Source of the DNA: a bacterium
Lineage (GTDB): Bacteria; Patescibacteriota; Patescibacteriia; SG8-24
DNA length: 43,411 nucleotides
NCBI GenBank assembly: GCA_023246195.1
Contig: JAHFIW010000007.1
Location: 1-43,411 of the forward strand
Direction of reading: 5' to 3'
Shown: piece by piece, positions 14,077-22,922 of the stretch
Layout: the number at the start of each line of letters is the position of its first letter
How positions within the stretch are numbered: position 1 is the stretch's first letter
Notes under the pieces: model-generated
Databases searched by the model: none
What the model was told of the DNA's origin: nothing
The model's input: the letters and a program-made list of their open reading frames with translations, nothing else
Program-made: the position numbers and the translations under genes

Positions 14077-15102
14077 ATGGATGTCGCAAAACTCCAATCT
14101 GCGCTCGAGGGAATGGGGGAGAAGCCCTACCGCCTCACCCAGGCCAAAGATGCCGTGTTCCGGCAGCTCGTTTCGCATTGGAACGAGGCTACGGCCCTGC
14201 CGCCGGCATTGCGCGAAAAGCTGAATGCCACAATACCAATCTCCGAATTTGAGGTGGTCCGTGAGTCCGAATCCGAACGTGGCGACACCTGCAAGGCCGC
14301 CCTCAAACTCACCGACGGCAACCTCATCGAGACCGTGCTGATGCGTCATTCCAACGGCCGCAACACCGTCTGCGTTTCATCGCAGGCCGGTTGTCCGATG
14401 GCCTGCACGTTTTGCGCCACCGGCACCATGGGCCTCAAGCGCAACCTGACTACCAGCGAGATCGTCGCGCAGGTCCTGCATTTCAGCCGTCAGCTGGCGG
14501 CAAAGGGGGAGCGCGTCACCAATATGGTGATGATGGGCATGGGTGAGCCGATGCACAACTACGACAACGTCATGGCCGCCATCCGCATCTTGAACGATCA
14601 GAAGGGGCTGGCGCTCGGCGCGCGTCACATGTCCATCTCCACGTGCGGCATCGTCGCCGGGATACATCGAATGGCCGATGAGCCTCTTCAGGTGAATCTC
14701 GCCGTATCGCTTCATGCGCCAAACGACGAACTGCGCACCAGACTGATGCCGGTCAATCGCGCCTATCCGCTCGCCAAGCTGATGCCGGCCATCGATGCCT
14801 ACATTGCCAAGACCGGACGCAAGGTCATGTTCGAATATCTTTTGATCGACGGACTCAACGACACGCCCGCAGTCATCACCGAACTGGCCGTGCTGCTCAA
14901 AAAGCCGCTCTATCATTTGAACCTCATCAAGTATCACACCACAGGAGCTTTCGTATCGACCGGGCGCGATCGCCGCACCGAGATTCTCGATTACATGAAG
15001 AAGGCTTTCGTGTCCGTCACTCATCGCATCACGTTCGGGGAGGACATCGATGCGGCCTGCGGGCAGCTGGCGAACAAGCATTCAAAAACGGAGGTCGTCT
15101 AG
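14077..15102 (+). CDS. rlmN: dual-specificity 23S rRNA/tRNA (adenine-C2)-methyltransferase
   Basis: The 341-residue protein is a radical-SAM methyltransferase that adds a methyl group to C2 of A2503 in 23S rRNA and A37 of some tRNAs. The iron-sulfur cluster motif CPMACTFCATG (CxxxCxxC) is present, together with MGMGEPMHNYDNV, SLHAPND, MFEYLLIDGLND and the second catalytic Cys in FGEDIDAACGQL. The length is slightly less than in E. coli (384) but all key Cys are present. Longer in-frame openings upstream are ruled out by the promoter, which places the transcript start next to this ATG. A terminator follows directly. Confidence 0.96.
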   Translation: MDVAKLQSALEGMGEKPYRLTQAKDAVFRQLVSHWNEATALPPALREKLNATIPISEFEVVRESESERGDTCKAALKLTDGNLIETVLMRHSNGRNTVCVSSQAGCPMACTFCATGTMGLKRNLTTSEIVAQVLHFSRQLAAKGERVTNMVMMGMGEPMHNYDNVMAAIRILNDQKGLALGARHMSISTCGIVAGIHRMADEPLQVNLAVSLHAPNDELRTRLMPVNRAYPLAKLMPAIDAYIAKTGRKVMFEYLLIDGLNDTPAVITELAVLLKKPLYHLNLIKYHTTGAFVSTGRDRRTEILDYMKKAFVSVTHRITFGEDIDAACGQLANKHSKTEVV

Positions 15103-15110
15103 CAAGGGAA

Positions 15111-15142
15111 AAGCGGCTCGCCTCGTGCGGGCCGCTTTTTAA
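15111..15142 (+). terminator. intrinsic terminator of rlmN
   Basis: AGCGGC (15112-15117) pairs with GCCGCT (15131-15136), with further pairing inside the loop, followed by a T-run. Confidence 0.8.
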
Positions 15143-15180
15143 TCGTTTCTCACCATATTTAGCGATGTTTCGGGTCGCCA

Positions 15181-15209
15181 TTGCAAAAACAAGCATAGTC
15201 CATTAGCAT
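15181..15209 (+). promoter_or_regulatory. promoter of secD-secF
   Basis: TTGCAA (15181-15186), a 17-base spacer and TAGCAT (15204-15209). The leader to the ATG at 15267 is about 51 bases. No Shine-Dalgarno site is seen. Confidence 0.5.
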
Positions 15210-15266
15210 AAGTGCCATCTGTGAATAGATGTGCGCAGTTTTCTTTTTTGTCCACGATACAGTTGT

Positions 15267-17408
15267 ATGGCCAAATCCATTGTCGGAAAAGTCGGCTCGT
15301 TCATCGGTTCGATCTTCGTTCCTCAGACACCTCGCGGAAAGGTCCGCCAGGCCACGTTTTTCGTACTCGTGCTGCTCGTGCTCGCGGGCAACTTGAGCAG
15401 CCCGGCATATTGGAATTCGGGTGCCGACTGGATTAACGGTCAGCTCTCCGGCGCCAAGGTGTCCGGCAAGATTCGCGTTCCGCACTTCTGGAACGTGCCT
15501 TATCGTCTCGGTCTCGACCTTCAGGGTGGCACGCATTTGGTGTACGTCGCCGACATGAAGGACGTCGCAGAAGCCGATCGCACTGAGGCCATGGCCGGCG
15601 TGCGTGACGTCATCGAGCGCCGCGTCAACGCCTTTGGCGTGTCCGAGCCTATCGTGCAGGTCAACAAGTCTGGTGCGGCCTGGCGCCTCATCGTCGACTT
15701 GGCCGGCGTGAAGGACATCACTCAGGCCATCAAGCTCATCGGCGAGACGCCGATTCTGGAGTTCAAGGAGACTGGCAACAACGCGCCGGTCCGCGACCTC
15801 ACTGCCGACGAGAAGAAGGACATGGATGCCAACAACGCCAAGATGCTCGCTGACGCCAAAGCTGCCTTGAGCGATGCCCAAAAGGCGGGCGCTGATTTTG
15901 CCGCTCTTGCTGACGCAAAAGCCGGTGAAGGTCCGCTTAAGGGTAAGGGCGGTGACATCGGCTGGGTCAAGGGCGACGGTCCGTACAAGCCGATTGTCGA
16001 TGCTGTTTCCAAGTTGAAGGCGGGTACCGTTTATTGGGAACCCGTCAAGGCCGACAACGGCTACAACGTGGTCAAGCTCGAAGAAAAGTCAGGCCTGCAG
16101 GTGCAAGCCAGCCACATCCTCATCTGCTATAAGGGTGCGGCCAGCTGCACCAATGAACGTACCAAGGAAGAGGCTCTGACGTTGGTCAACAGCCTCAAGA
16201 AGACCATTACCAAGGCCAGTTTCGCTGACGTTGCCAAGAAAAACTCCGACGATGCCAGCAATGCCTCTACGGGAGGTGACCTCGGCTTCTTCAGCCGCTC
16301 CACCATGGTCAAGCCGTTCTCCGATGCCGCCTACGGCCTGAAGGACGGCGAAATTTCCGACGTGGTCGAGACGCAATTCGGCTACCACCTCATCCTCAAG
16401 GTCGCTGAAAAGCAGACTGCCGAGTATGAGTACCATCTGCGCGATATCATCTTCCCCCTCAAATCGGCTTCTGATTATCTGCCGCAGCCCGATCAGTGGA
16501 AGAACACCCAGCTTTCCGGAAAAAACCTCAAGAAGGCTTCGTTGCAGTTCAATTCCACCACCAACGAGCCGCAGGTCTCGCTGGAGTTCAACGATGAAGG
16601 CAAGAAGCTGTTCGGCGAGATTACCACTCGCAACGTCGGCAAGCCCGTCGGCATCTTCCTCGACGGCAAGCCCATCAGCACGCCGAACGTGAACGAGGCC
16701 ATCACCGGCGGCAGCGCCGTCATCTCCGGCAACTTCACCATCGCCGAGGCCAAGGATCTCGTGCGCCGCATGAATGCCGGCGCGCTTCCCGTGCCGATCA
16801 CTCTCGAGAGCCAGCAGTCCGTCGGCGCCTCGCTCGGTAAGGATTCGCTGGACAAGTCGCTTCATGCCGGTCTCATCGGCTTCCTGATCGTGGCGCTGTT
16901 CATGCTGATGTACTACCGCCTGCCCGGCCTCATCGCCATCTTCGCGCTCTGTCTCTACGCCGCGATGAACCTTTCCCTCTACAAGCTTGTCCCCGTTACC
17001 CTGTCGCTTTCGGGTATCGCCGGTTTCATCTTGTCGGTAGGCATGGCCGTGGACGCCAACGTGCTCATCTTTGAGCGCATGAAGGAAGAGCTCAAGCGCG
17101 GCCGCACGTTGGGTTCTGCCATCGATGAGGGATTCAAGCGCGCCTGGAATTCCATCCGCGACTCCAATTTCACCACGCTTATCTCCTGCGTCATCCTGTT
17201 CTACACCAGCTCGAGCCTCATTAAGGGTTTCGCGCTCAACCTCGCGCTTGGCGTGCTCGTCTCGATGTTCTCGGCCATTACCGTCAGCCGCACGCTGCTT
17301 CGCCTCGTTTCCGGCTGGGGCATCTTCAAGAACACCTGGCTCTACATGCCGGGCCTTCACGGCAAGCCCAAAGTGCTCGGGGTAAATGAAGCCAAGGGTT
17401 CAAAATAG
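15267..17408 (+). CDS. secD: protein translocase subunit SecD with inserted parvulin-type prolyl isomerase region
   Basis: This 713-residue SecD (usual length 400-620) uses the proton gradient to help pull proteins out of the SecYEG channel. SecD parts are the first helix (about 28-45), the D1 motif LGLDLQGGTHLVY (82-94), the P1 domain, and six-helix RND core with VGMAVDANVLIFERMKEE near the end. Inside P1, after TPILEFKE (about 167) and before WKNTQLSGKNL (410), a 215-residue insert holds first a half parvulin unit (about 199-273; GGDIGW, GYNVVKLEEK) and then a whole one (about 279-380; ASHILI, FADVAKKNSDD, GGDLGFF, MVKPF, FGYHLILKV). The parvulin His residues H283 and H374 are present. It starts at the ATG following the T-rich leader and is followed by secF after 21 bases. 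Confidence 0.93.
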   Translation: MAKSIVGKVGSFIGSIFVPQTPRGKVRQATFFVLVLLVLAGNLSSPAYWNSGADWINGQLSGAKVSGKIRVPHFWNVPYRLGLDLQGGTHLVYVADMKDVAEADRTEAMAGVRDVIERRVNAFGVSEPIVQVNKSGAAWRLIVDLAGVKDITQAIKLIGETPILEFKETGNNAPVRDLTADEKKDMDANNAKMLADAKAALSDAQKAGADFAALADAKAGEGPLKGKGGDIGWVKGDGPYKPIVDAVSKLKAGTVYWEPVKADNGYNVVKLEEKSGLQVQASHILICYKGAASCTNERTKEEALTLVNSLKKTITKASFADVAKKNSDDASNASTGGDLGFFSRSTMVKPFSDAAYGLKDGEISDVVETQFGYHLILKVAEKQTAEYEYHLRDIIFPLKSASDYLPQPDQWKNTQLSGKNLKKASLQFNSTTNEPQVSLEFNDEGKKLFGEITTRNVGKPVGIFLDGKPISTPNVNEAITGGSAVISGNFTIAEAKDLVRRMNAGALPVPITLESQQSVGASLGKDSLDKSLHAGLIGFLIVALFMLMYYRLPGLIAIFALCLYAAMNLSLYKLVPVTLSLSGIAGFILSVGMAVDANVLIFERMKEELKRGRTLGSAIDEGFKRAWNSIRDSNFTTLISCVILFYTSSSLIKGFALNLALGVLVSMFSAITVSRTLLRLVSGWGIFKNTWLYMPGLHGKPKVLGVNEAKGSK

Positions 17409-17429
17409 CCTGACAATCCTGATATCCCT

Positions 17430-18320
17430 ATGAAGCTTCCCATCATCAAGAACCGCAACATCTGGTTCACGTTCTCTGGCGCGCTCATCATCGCGAGCTT
17501 CGCCGTGCTGTATTTCATCCCGCTCAAGTTCGGCATCGACTTCACGGGCGGTTCGCTCATGGAACTTGAGTTCAAGACTCGCCCCACGCCGGTGCAGGTG
17601 AGTGACGTCATCCAGTCCATGTCGCTGGGCAACTCGGTCGCCCAGACCGAGGGTGACACGCAGATGCTCGTTCGTCTGGAGACGCTCGACGAAACCGCGC
17701 ATCAGAAGGTGCTGACTGCGTTCAAGGAAAAGTTCGGCGACGTGACCGAGCACAGCTTCCAGTCCGTCGGCCCGACCGTCGGAGGCGAGCTCCGCCAGAA
17801 TGCCATTTGGTCGATTCTCCTCGTGCTTCTCGGCATCGCCTCGTACGTGGCATATGCCTTCCGAAAGGTGTCACGCCCGGTGGCGTCCTGGAAGTACGGC
17901 CTCGTCACGTTGATTGTCGGCGTCCTGCACGACATGCTGCTGCCGTTGGCCGCTTTCGCGCTCTTGGGCCACTTTGCCCATGCGGAAGTCGACTCGGCCT
18001 TCGTGGCTGCCATCCTGACCGTGCTCGGCTTCTCGGTGCACGACACCATCGTGGTGTTCGACCGCATTCGCGAGAACCTGCTCAAGAGCGGCGGGAACTT
18101 CGAGGAAATCGTCGAGCGCAGCGTCAATGAGACCATCTCGCGCTCCATCAACACCTCTCTCACGGCCACGCTCCCGCTCATCTCCATCTACTTCCTCGGC
18201 GGCGCGTCGTTGCACGCCTTCGCCTTCACGCTCATCATCGGCCTCATTGCCGGTACGTATTCGTCTATCTTCCTGGCTTCCCCGATGCTGGTGGCCATGC
18301 AGAAGAAGTCGTTGCGCTAA
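17430..18320 (+). CDS. secF: protein translocase subunit SecF
   Basis: This 296-residue partner of SecD forms the other half of the RND-type translocation motor. It has the FGIDFTGGSLMEL motif (D1-like), the periplasmic P1 part, and the membrane core with FSVHDTIVVFDRIRENL and NETISRSINTSLTA. Length and motifs are normal for the family. It is co-transcribed with secD (21-base gap) and ends before a terminator. Confidence 0.96.
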   Translation: MKLPIIKNRNIWFTFSGALIIASFAVLYFIPLKFGIDFTGGSLMELEFKTRPTPVQVSDVIQSMSLGNSVAQTEGDTQMLVRLETLDETAHQKVLTAFKEKFGDVTEHSFQSVGPTVGGELRQNAIWSILLVLLGIASYVAYAFRKVSRPVASWKYGLVTLIVGVLHDMLLPLAAFALLGHFAHAEVDSAFVAAILTVLGFSVHDTIVVFDRIRENLLKSGGNFEEIVERSVNETISRSINTSLTATLPLISIYFLGGASLHAFAFTLIIGLIAGTYSSIFLASPMLVAMQKKSLR

Positions 18321-18340
18321 ATCGGCGTCACGCAAGAACG

Positions 18341-18366
18341 TCCGGCCTCTGCGCCGGGCGCTTTTG
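18341..18366 (+). terminator. probable intrinsic terminator of secDF
   Basis: CCGGC (18342-18346) pairs with GCCGG (18353-18357), followed after a short GC step by TTTTGTTTT. The stem is short and the tail is interrupted by GCGC, so it is weaker than others here. Confidence 0.5.
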
Positions 18367-18389
18367 TTTTCCTGCGTTCCTGCTAGGAT
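18362..18389 (+). promoter_or_regulatory. promoter of the next membrane protein gene
   Basis: TTTTGT (18362-18367), a 16-base spacer and the extended box TGcTAGGAT (18381-18389). It lies in the T-tail of the secF terminator and leaves a leader of about 41 bases holding a Shine-Dalgarno site. Confidence 0.45.
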
Positions 18390-18436
18390 GCTGGCGTTGT
18401 TCCTTTTCATCCCGTCCGTCCAAGGAGATCCATACG

Positions 18437-19063
18437 GTGTCCCAAAAAGACTCTTCTGATGATGAGTATCTGCCCGCGTTCGTAGGGCGTTTGCGCGTGG
18501 ATGACCGCGTCGTGCTGGCGTTCCTGTTGCCCGTCGGCATCATCGCCTTTGCCGCTGCCATTTCCGCGTGTGCCATATCGGCTGACGATCCCGTCGACAG
18601 GGGATTGCTGTCCAGCGCCATCCTGCTCGCGAGCGCTCTCGTGGCATCTGTCGTCCTGATGTTTCTGCCGCGCGACCCTGCTTCGATGCGCCGAGCCGTC
18701 GCCGTCGGCGGTTCCTTGGTGATGAACGCCGCGTTGGTGTCGGCACTCTCCCTCGCGGAGTCCCTTTCCGTCGCCTTCCTGCGCAGCGCCGTCTTCGATC
18801 CGATCGCCGGAGACACGGAGATGCTGTCGGCCGTGTTCGTCGCGGTCTCCGTCATGGTGATCGTCTTGGGAATCATTACTGCCGTGGCAAAAAGGACCTA
18901 CGCGCTTCCCGGACTCTATGCTCCGCTGATGTTGTGCCTTGCTGCAGCGCCGGCGCTGCTTCTTTATCAGGCAAGTGTCGCGGCATGCGTCGGCGTCGTG
19001 GCGCTCACATCCGTCGCAAGCGCGTTGCTGATACGCGAGCGCTCTCGAAATCCTCAACCGTGA
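18437..19063 (+). CDS. multi-helix membrane protein of unknown function
   Basis: The GTG start at 18437 is supported by AAGGAG (18422-18427) nine bases upstream. After a polar N-terminus of about 22 residues, the 208 residues hold about six hydrophobic helices (for example VVLAFLLPVGIIAFAAAISA, LLSSAILLASALVASVVLM and AVFVAVSVMVIVLGIITAV) and a short basic tail. No charged residue inside the helices hints at a transport path, and no family is recognised. It is a single gene between two terminators. Confidence 0.7.
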   Translation: MSQKDSSDDEYLPAFVGRLRVDDRVVLAFLLPVGIIAFAAAISACAISADDPVDRGLLSSAILLASALVASVVLMFLPRDPASMRRAVAVGGSLVMNAALVSALSLAESLSVAFLRSAVFDPIAGDTEMLSAVFVAVSVMVIVLGIITAVAKRTYALPGLYAPLMLCLAAAPALLLYQASVAACVGVVALTSVASALLIRERSRNPQP

Positions 19064-19079
19064 CAGGGAGACCGACTTC

Positions 19080-19112
19080 AATCCGTGACTCCGAAAGAGC
19101 GCGGATTTTTTA
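19080..19112 (+). terminator. intrinsic terminator
   Basis: AATCCG (19080-19085) pairs with CGGATT (19102-19107), with an inner CTC/GAG pairing, followed by a T-run. Confidence 0.75.
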
Positions 19113-19116
19113 GTCC

Positions 19117-19145
19117 TCGACCTTTTGCCTTATTTCTGCTACGCT
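19117..19145 (+). promoter_or_regulatory. promoter of the 19197-25678 gene run
   Basis: TCGACC (19117-19122), a 17-base spacer and the extended box TGcTACGCT (TACGCT at 19140-19145). The leader to 19197 is about 45 bases. Confidence 0.45.
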
Positions 19146-19196
19146 AACGGAGTAAAGCCTGTGTACACGGACCTGATTTTTTCGCTTTGTTAAGGC

Positions 19197-20600
19197 ATGC
19201 CAAGTCTCTCCATCAACTTCGACTACTTCATTCAGCTGGGAAACATGTCGTTTCCCATGATGCTGGTAAGGCTTTTTTTGGATGGCGGATGGATCATCGT
19301 ACTCTTCGTATTGCTCCAGGGATTTTGGCTGTTGTGGGTGCAATCTCGCCAGGAAAAGTACGGCGCGAGCCTCGATTTCACCGTGCTGGCCGTTGATATT
19401 CCCAGGAACAACGAGCAGACGCCGAAGGCCGCCGAACAGCTCTTCACGCACATGTCCGGTGCGCATTCCGGTACGGACAATATTGAAAAATACTGGCACG
19501 GTAAGTTCACCCCGTCGTTCAGTTTCGAAATCATCTCCATCGACGGTTACGTGCAGTACCTGATTCATACTCCCAAGAAGTTTCGCGATTTGGTGGAGTC
19601 GTCCATCTACTCGCAGTACCCCGAAGCCGAGATCGCCGAGGTGCAGGACTATGCAGACAAGGTTCCCAAGCAGTACCCCGACGCCGAGTGGGACTGTTTC
19701 GGCACCGAATTCGTCCTCAAGAAGAACGAGGCCTATCCCATCCGCACCTTCACCGACTTCGAGGACAAGGCCGCCGAAGAAATGACCTTCAAGGATCCGA
19801 TGTCCGCGATTCTCGAGGTGATGGGCAGTCTCAAATTCGGCGAACAGCTCTGGTTTCAGATACGAGTCACGCCGACCGACGATTCGTGGCAGAAGAAGGG
19901 GCAGGACGTCGTCGATAAGATTCTCGGCAAGAAGAAAATCGTCCACAAGTCAGCCGTCGACCATGCGCTCGAGGTGCCATTGCATCTGCTCGGTGAAATC
20001 AAGAATCAGGTCATGGGAGGCGAGCATGCCGACGCGAAGAAGTCAGACAAGGCCGAGACGCCAAAGATGACGCAATTGTCGCCGGGAGAGCGCAAGGTGC
20101 TCGAGAAGATCGAGGAAAAGCTCGCCAAGATCGGCTTCATGTGCAAGCTGCGCCTGGTCTACGTGGGCAAGCGCAACGTCTTCAACAAGGGTCGTATCTC
20201 GCAGTTCAAGGGCGCCCTGAGCCAGTTCACGTCCATCAACATGAACTCGTTCAAGGGGTATGGTCCGGTCACGCCGAAGGGGGATTATCCCTGGCAGCGC
20301 CTGAGCGAAAATGCGCTGAAGACTGCCATTCTCCGCAACTATCGCAATCGCAGCAGCAAGGGCGCCTCGTCATTCGCTCTCAACATCGAGGAGCTGGCAA
20401 CCCTTTATCATTTCCCGATGCTTACCGTGAAGGCTCCTCTGGTGAAGAAGACCGAGGCCAAACGTGCCGAGCCGCCGTCGGCGCTGCCGACCGAGGGCCG
20501 CTTCTCTTCCGTGGAGATCAAGGCCCCGCCTAAGCACGAGAAGAAGTCTCGTGGTGACGAGGATGGCGACGGGCTGCCCGACAACCTTCCATTCGGCTAA
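19197..20600 (+). CDS. large membrane-anchored protein paired with a VirD4-like ATPase
   Basis: The 467-residue protein has one or two N-terminal membrane helices (about 17-50, with WIIVLFVLLQGFWLLW) and a large soluble part with a ferredoxin-like/EB-rich look (FTVLAVDIPRNNEQTPKAAEQL, FGTEFVLKKNEAYPIRTF, CKLRLVYVGKRNVFNKGRI). At the end D-E-D-G-D-G-L-P-D looks like a calcium-binding EF-hand or thrombospondin-type loop. This gene is twelve bases before the ATPase at 20613. Such a pair occurs widely in candidate-phyla bacteria and resembles the membrane and coupling parts of a conjugation or type IV secretion system; I know of no experimental role. The start is the first ATG after the promoter; no clear Shine-Dalgarno site. 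Confidence 0.72.
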   Translation: MPSLSINFDYFIQLGNMSFPMMLVRLFLDGGWIIVLFVLLQGFWLLWVQSRQEKYGASLDFTVLAVDIPRNNEQTPKAAEQLFTHMSGAHSGTDNIEKYWHGKFTPSFSFEIISIDGYVQYLIHTPKKFRDLVESSIYSQYPEAEIAEVQDYADKVPKQYPDAEWDCFGTEFVLKKNEAYPIRTFTDFEDKAAEEMTFKDPMSAILEVMGSLKFGEQLWFQIRVTPTDDSWQKKGQDVVDKILGKKKIVHKSAVDHALEVPLHLLGEIKNQVMGGEHADAKKSDKAETPKMTQLSPGERKVLEKIEEKLAKIGFMCKLRLVYVGKRNVFNKGRISQFKGALSQFTSINMNSFKGYGPVTPKGDYPWQRLSENALKTAILRNYRNRSSKGASSFALNIEELATLYHFPMLTVKAPLVKKTEAKRAEPPSALPTEGRFSSVEIKAPPKHEKKSRGDEDGDGLPDNLPFG

Positions 20601-20612
20601 CAGCACACGACC

Positions 20613-22898
20613 ATGCGTGCATCCGTTCCTCCTCCATACGAACATGATCACGAGAATGAGGTCGTCCTTTTCGGACAGACCAATTTTCGCAATCAAGGTC
20701 GGAAATTCGGCATCAAGACCGATGACCGCCGCCGCCATGTCTACGTGATCGGAAAGACGGGCATGGGCAAGACGACCCTTTTGGAGAACATGGTGCTCGG
20801 TGACATTTATGCCGGGCACGGTCTCGCGTACATCGATCCCCACGGCGATTCGGCAAAGAAGTTCCTTGATTTCATCCCGCCGCATCGCATTAACGACGTG
20901 GTGTACTTCAATCCGACGGACATGGAGTTTCCGGTCGGTTTTAACATCCTTGAGACCGTCGATGAGAGCCAGAAGCATCTCGTGGCTTCCGGACTGATGG
21001 GCGTCTTCAAGAAGATTTGGCCGGACGTGTGGTCGTCGCGCATGGAGTACATCCTGCTCAACACCATCATGGCGCTTTTGGATTTCCCCGGCTCCACGCT
21101 GTTGGGCATCAACCGCCTGCTTTCCGACGAGGAATATCGCGGTCGCGTGGTTTCGCTCATCCAGGATCCGGTAGTGAAGACGTTCTGGGTGAAGGAGTTC
21201 GCCTCGTTCAGCGAAAAGTACCGTACCGAGGCGGTTGCGCCGCTGCAGAACAAGGTCGGTCAATTCCTTTCGGCGACCATCATCCGCAATATCGTCGCCC
21301 AGGTGAAATCGACCATCAACATCCGCGAAATCATGGACACGCGGAAGATCTTCATCGTCAATCTTTCCAAGGGGAGCGTCGGTGAGGAGAACTCGCGGTT
21401 GCTCGGCGCGATGATCATCACCCGTCTCCAGCTCGCCGCGATGGAGCGCGTGGACATGCCCGAGGAGGATCGTCAGGATTTCTATCTTTACGTCGACGAG
21501 TTCCAGAACTTTGCCACGCAGTCGTTCGCCAACATCCTCTCGGAAGCGCGCAAATACAGGCTGGCGCTTATCGTCGCGCACCAGTACATCGAGCAACTCG
21601 AAGAGGAAGTGCGTGCGGCGGTCTTCGGCAACGTCGGCACGATCATCGCGTTCCGCGTGGGCGCGGCCGACGCGTCCTTCATGGAGAACGAGTTCATGCC
21701 GCGCTTCACTCCGGAAGACCTCGTCAATCTCAAGAAATTCGAGATCTACCTCAAGCTGATGATCGACGGCGCCTCTTCAGAGCCGTTTTCTGCCAACACG
21801 CTCGCCCCCATTGCCGAGAACACCGGCTCGATGGAAAAGGTCATTAGGGTTTCGCGCGAGCGTTATTCCACTCCGCGCAAGGTCATCGAGGACAGGGTCA
21901 TCAAATGGAGCGGCTTCGGTACGGTCGACACGGGCCAGACGCTCATGACCGAAGATGAGGAGTCTGCTGCCATCGAGGCAAAGATCGAGGAGCTTGCCAA
22001 GACTTCGCCGGATGTCGGAGAAATGGCTCAGCCTGCCGGCGGCGGTTTCGGCGGCGGAGCAAAAAAGAAAAAGAAGGCGGAGTTTCAGGTTCCGTGCTCC
22101 GTTTGTCAAAAGATTTCCGAATTGACGTTTGAGCCGGATTGGTCCAAGCCGTGGTTTTGCAAGGAACATCTGGAAATGAAGCAGAAGGGCTTGCTTCCCA
22201 GGACTTCCGCGCCAGCATCGATCAAGGTCGTGCCCGCGCCCGCACCTGTCGTGAGAGCGATTCAGAAATCTCCCGCCATCGTGCCGCCGAAGCCGCAACA
22301 GTCGCAGCCCAAGGCACCGCCCCCAAAGGTCAATTCCGCTCAGCAGGCAAAAATGGCGCCTCCCGGCACTGCGGACGTGAAACCCGTTTCTCTCGGAACG
22401 TTACCTTCGCGCCAAGACGCGACGCCGAAGAGAGCCGAAAGCGTCCCGTTCAATCGTTCCGCGCAGAAGTCGCTGCCCAAGCCGCAGCTCGCGGCCACGG
22501 CCGAACAGCTTACGGGTATTCCCGCGAGCAGCCACAAGCCGCGCATTGTCATCGGCGGCGCCGAAGACGATGTCGCAGGCGAAATTTTGAAGACTGCCGA
22601 AAAGCCGATTGCCAGGCGCGAGGTCGAGACGGCACAGGGCGCGCAATCCGCCCCGGTCGTCCAAAAGGAATCAGCCGGCAGTGAACCGGTCCGCCAGGCC
22701 GAACCGTTCGGCGTTTCGCCTGCCATCGAAAACGTCATGGACGAAAGACCGGTCGCCGAAAAGCCTGCGGCGGCACCGATGCCGAAACTTCCGGAACAAA
22801 AACCGCCAACTCCGCCGGAGCAACCTCCCGCGCAGCCGCCTGCGCCGACCGATGCTCCTGCCGGCAGCTGGCAGCCGGGCCAAGTCATCAAGTTCTAA
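20613..22898 (+). CDS. VirD4/TraG- or DUF87-like ATPase with zinc-finger and Pro-rich tail
   Basis: In this 761-residue protein, G47-K-T-G-M-G-K-T-T55 is the Walker A motif and the FYLYVDEFQNF region (about 291-300) is Walker B, both of the type IV coupling/FtsK-HerA-like ATPase group that moves DNA or proteins. FKKIWPDVWSSRMEYILLN is typical of the family. A CxxC...CxxH cluster (about 495-520; CSVCQ and WFCKEH) looks like a small zinc-binding element. The last 230 residues are low-complexity and Pro/Ala/Gln-rich and may be a flexible arm. No N-terminal membrane helix is seen, so the anchor is probably supplied by the preceding protein. No relaxase or other transfer gene is in the window. Confidence 0.83.
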   Translation: MRASVPPPYEHDHENEVVLFGQTNFRNQGRKFGIKTDDRRRHVYVIGKTGMGKTTLLENMVLGDIYAGHGLAYIDPHGDSAKKFLDFIPPHRINDVVYFNPTDMEFPVGFNILETVDESQKHLVASGLMGVFKKIWPDVWSSRMEYILLNTIMALLDFPGSTLLGINRLLSDEEYRGRVVSLIQDPVVKTFWVKEFASFSEKYRTEAVAPLQNKVGQFLSATIIRNIVAQVKSTINIREIMDTRKIFIVNLSKGSVGEENSRLLGAMIITRLQLAAMERVDMPEEDRQDFYLYVDEFQNFATQSFANILSEARKYRLALIVAHQYIEQLEEEVRAAVFGNVGTIIAFRVGAADASFMENEFMPRFTPEDLVNLKKFEIYLKLMIDGASSEPFSANTLAPIAENTGSMEKVIRVSRERYSTPRKVIEDRVIKWSGFGTVDTGQTLMTEDEESAAIEAKIEELAKTSPDVGEMAQPAGGGFGGGAKKKKKAEFQVPCSVCQKISELTFEPDWSKPWFCKEHLEMKQKGLLPRTSAPASIKVVPAPAPVVRAIQKSPAIVPPKPQQSQPKAPPPKVNSAQQAKMAPPGTADVKPVSLGTLPSRQDATPKRAESVPFNRSAQKSLPKPQLAATAEQLTGIPASSHKPRIVIGGAEDDVAGEILKTAEKPIARREVETAQGAQSAPVVQKESAGSEPVRQAEPFGVSPAIENVMDERPVAEKPAAAPMPKLPEQKPPTPPEQPPAQPPAPTDAPAGSWQPGQVIKF

Positions 22899-22922
22899 GG
22901 CGAGTTCAACGCGCGTCGCGCG

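Noticed and set aside
16089-17360. 423-residue open frame on the minus strand opposite secD
   Set aside because: It is rich in His, Arg, Asp and Glu with no motif, and it mirrors codons of secD, whose protein is unmistakable. High GC makes long antisense frames common.
20370-21596. 408-residue minus-strand open frame opposite the ATPase region
   Set aside because: The plus-strand ATPase has clear Walker motifs; the antisense product shows no family and no promoter or ribosome site.
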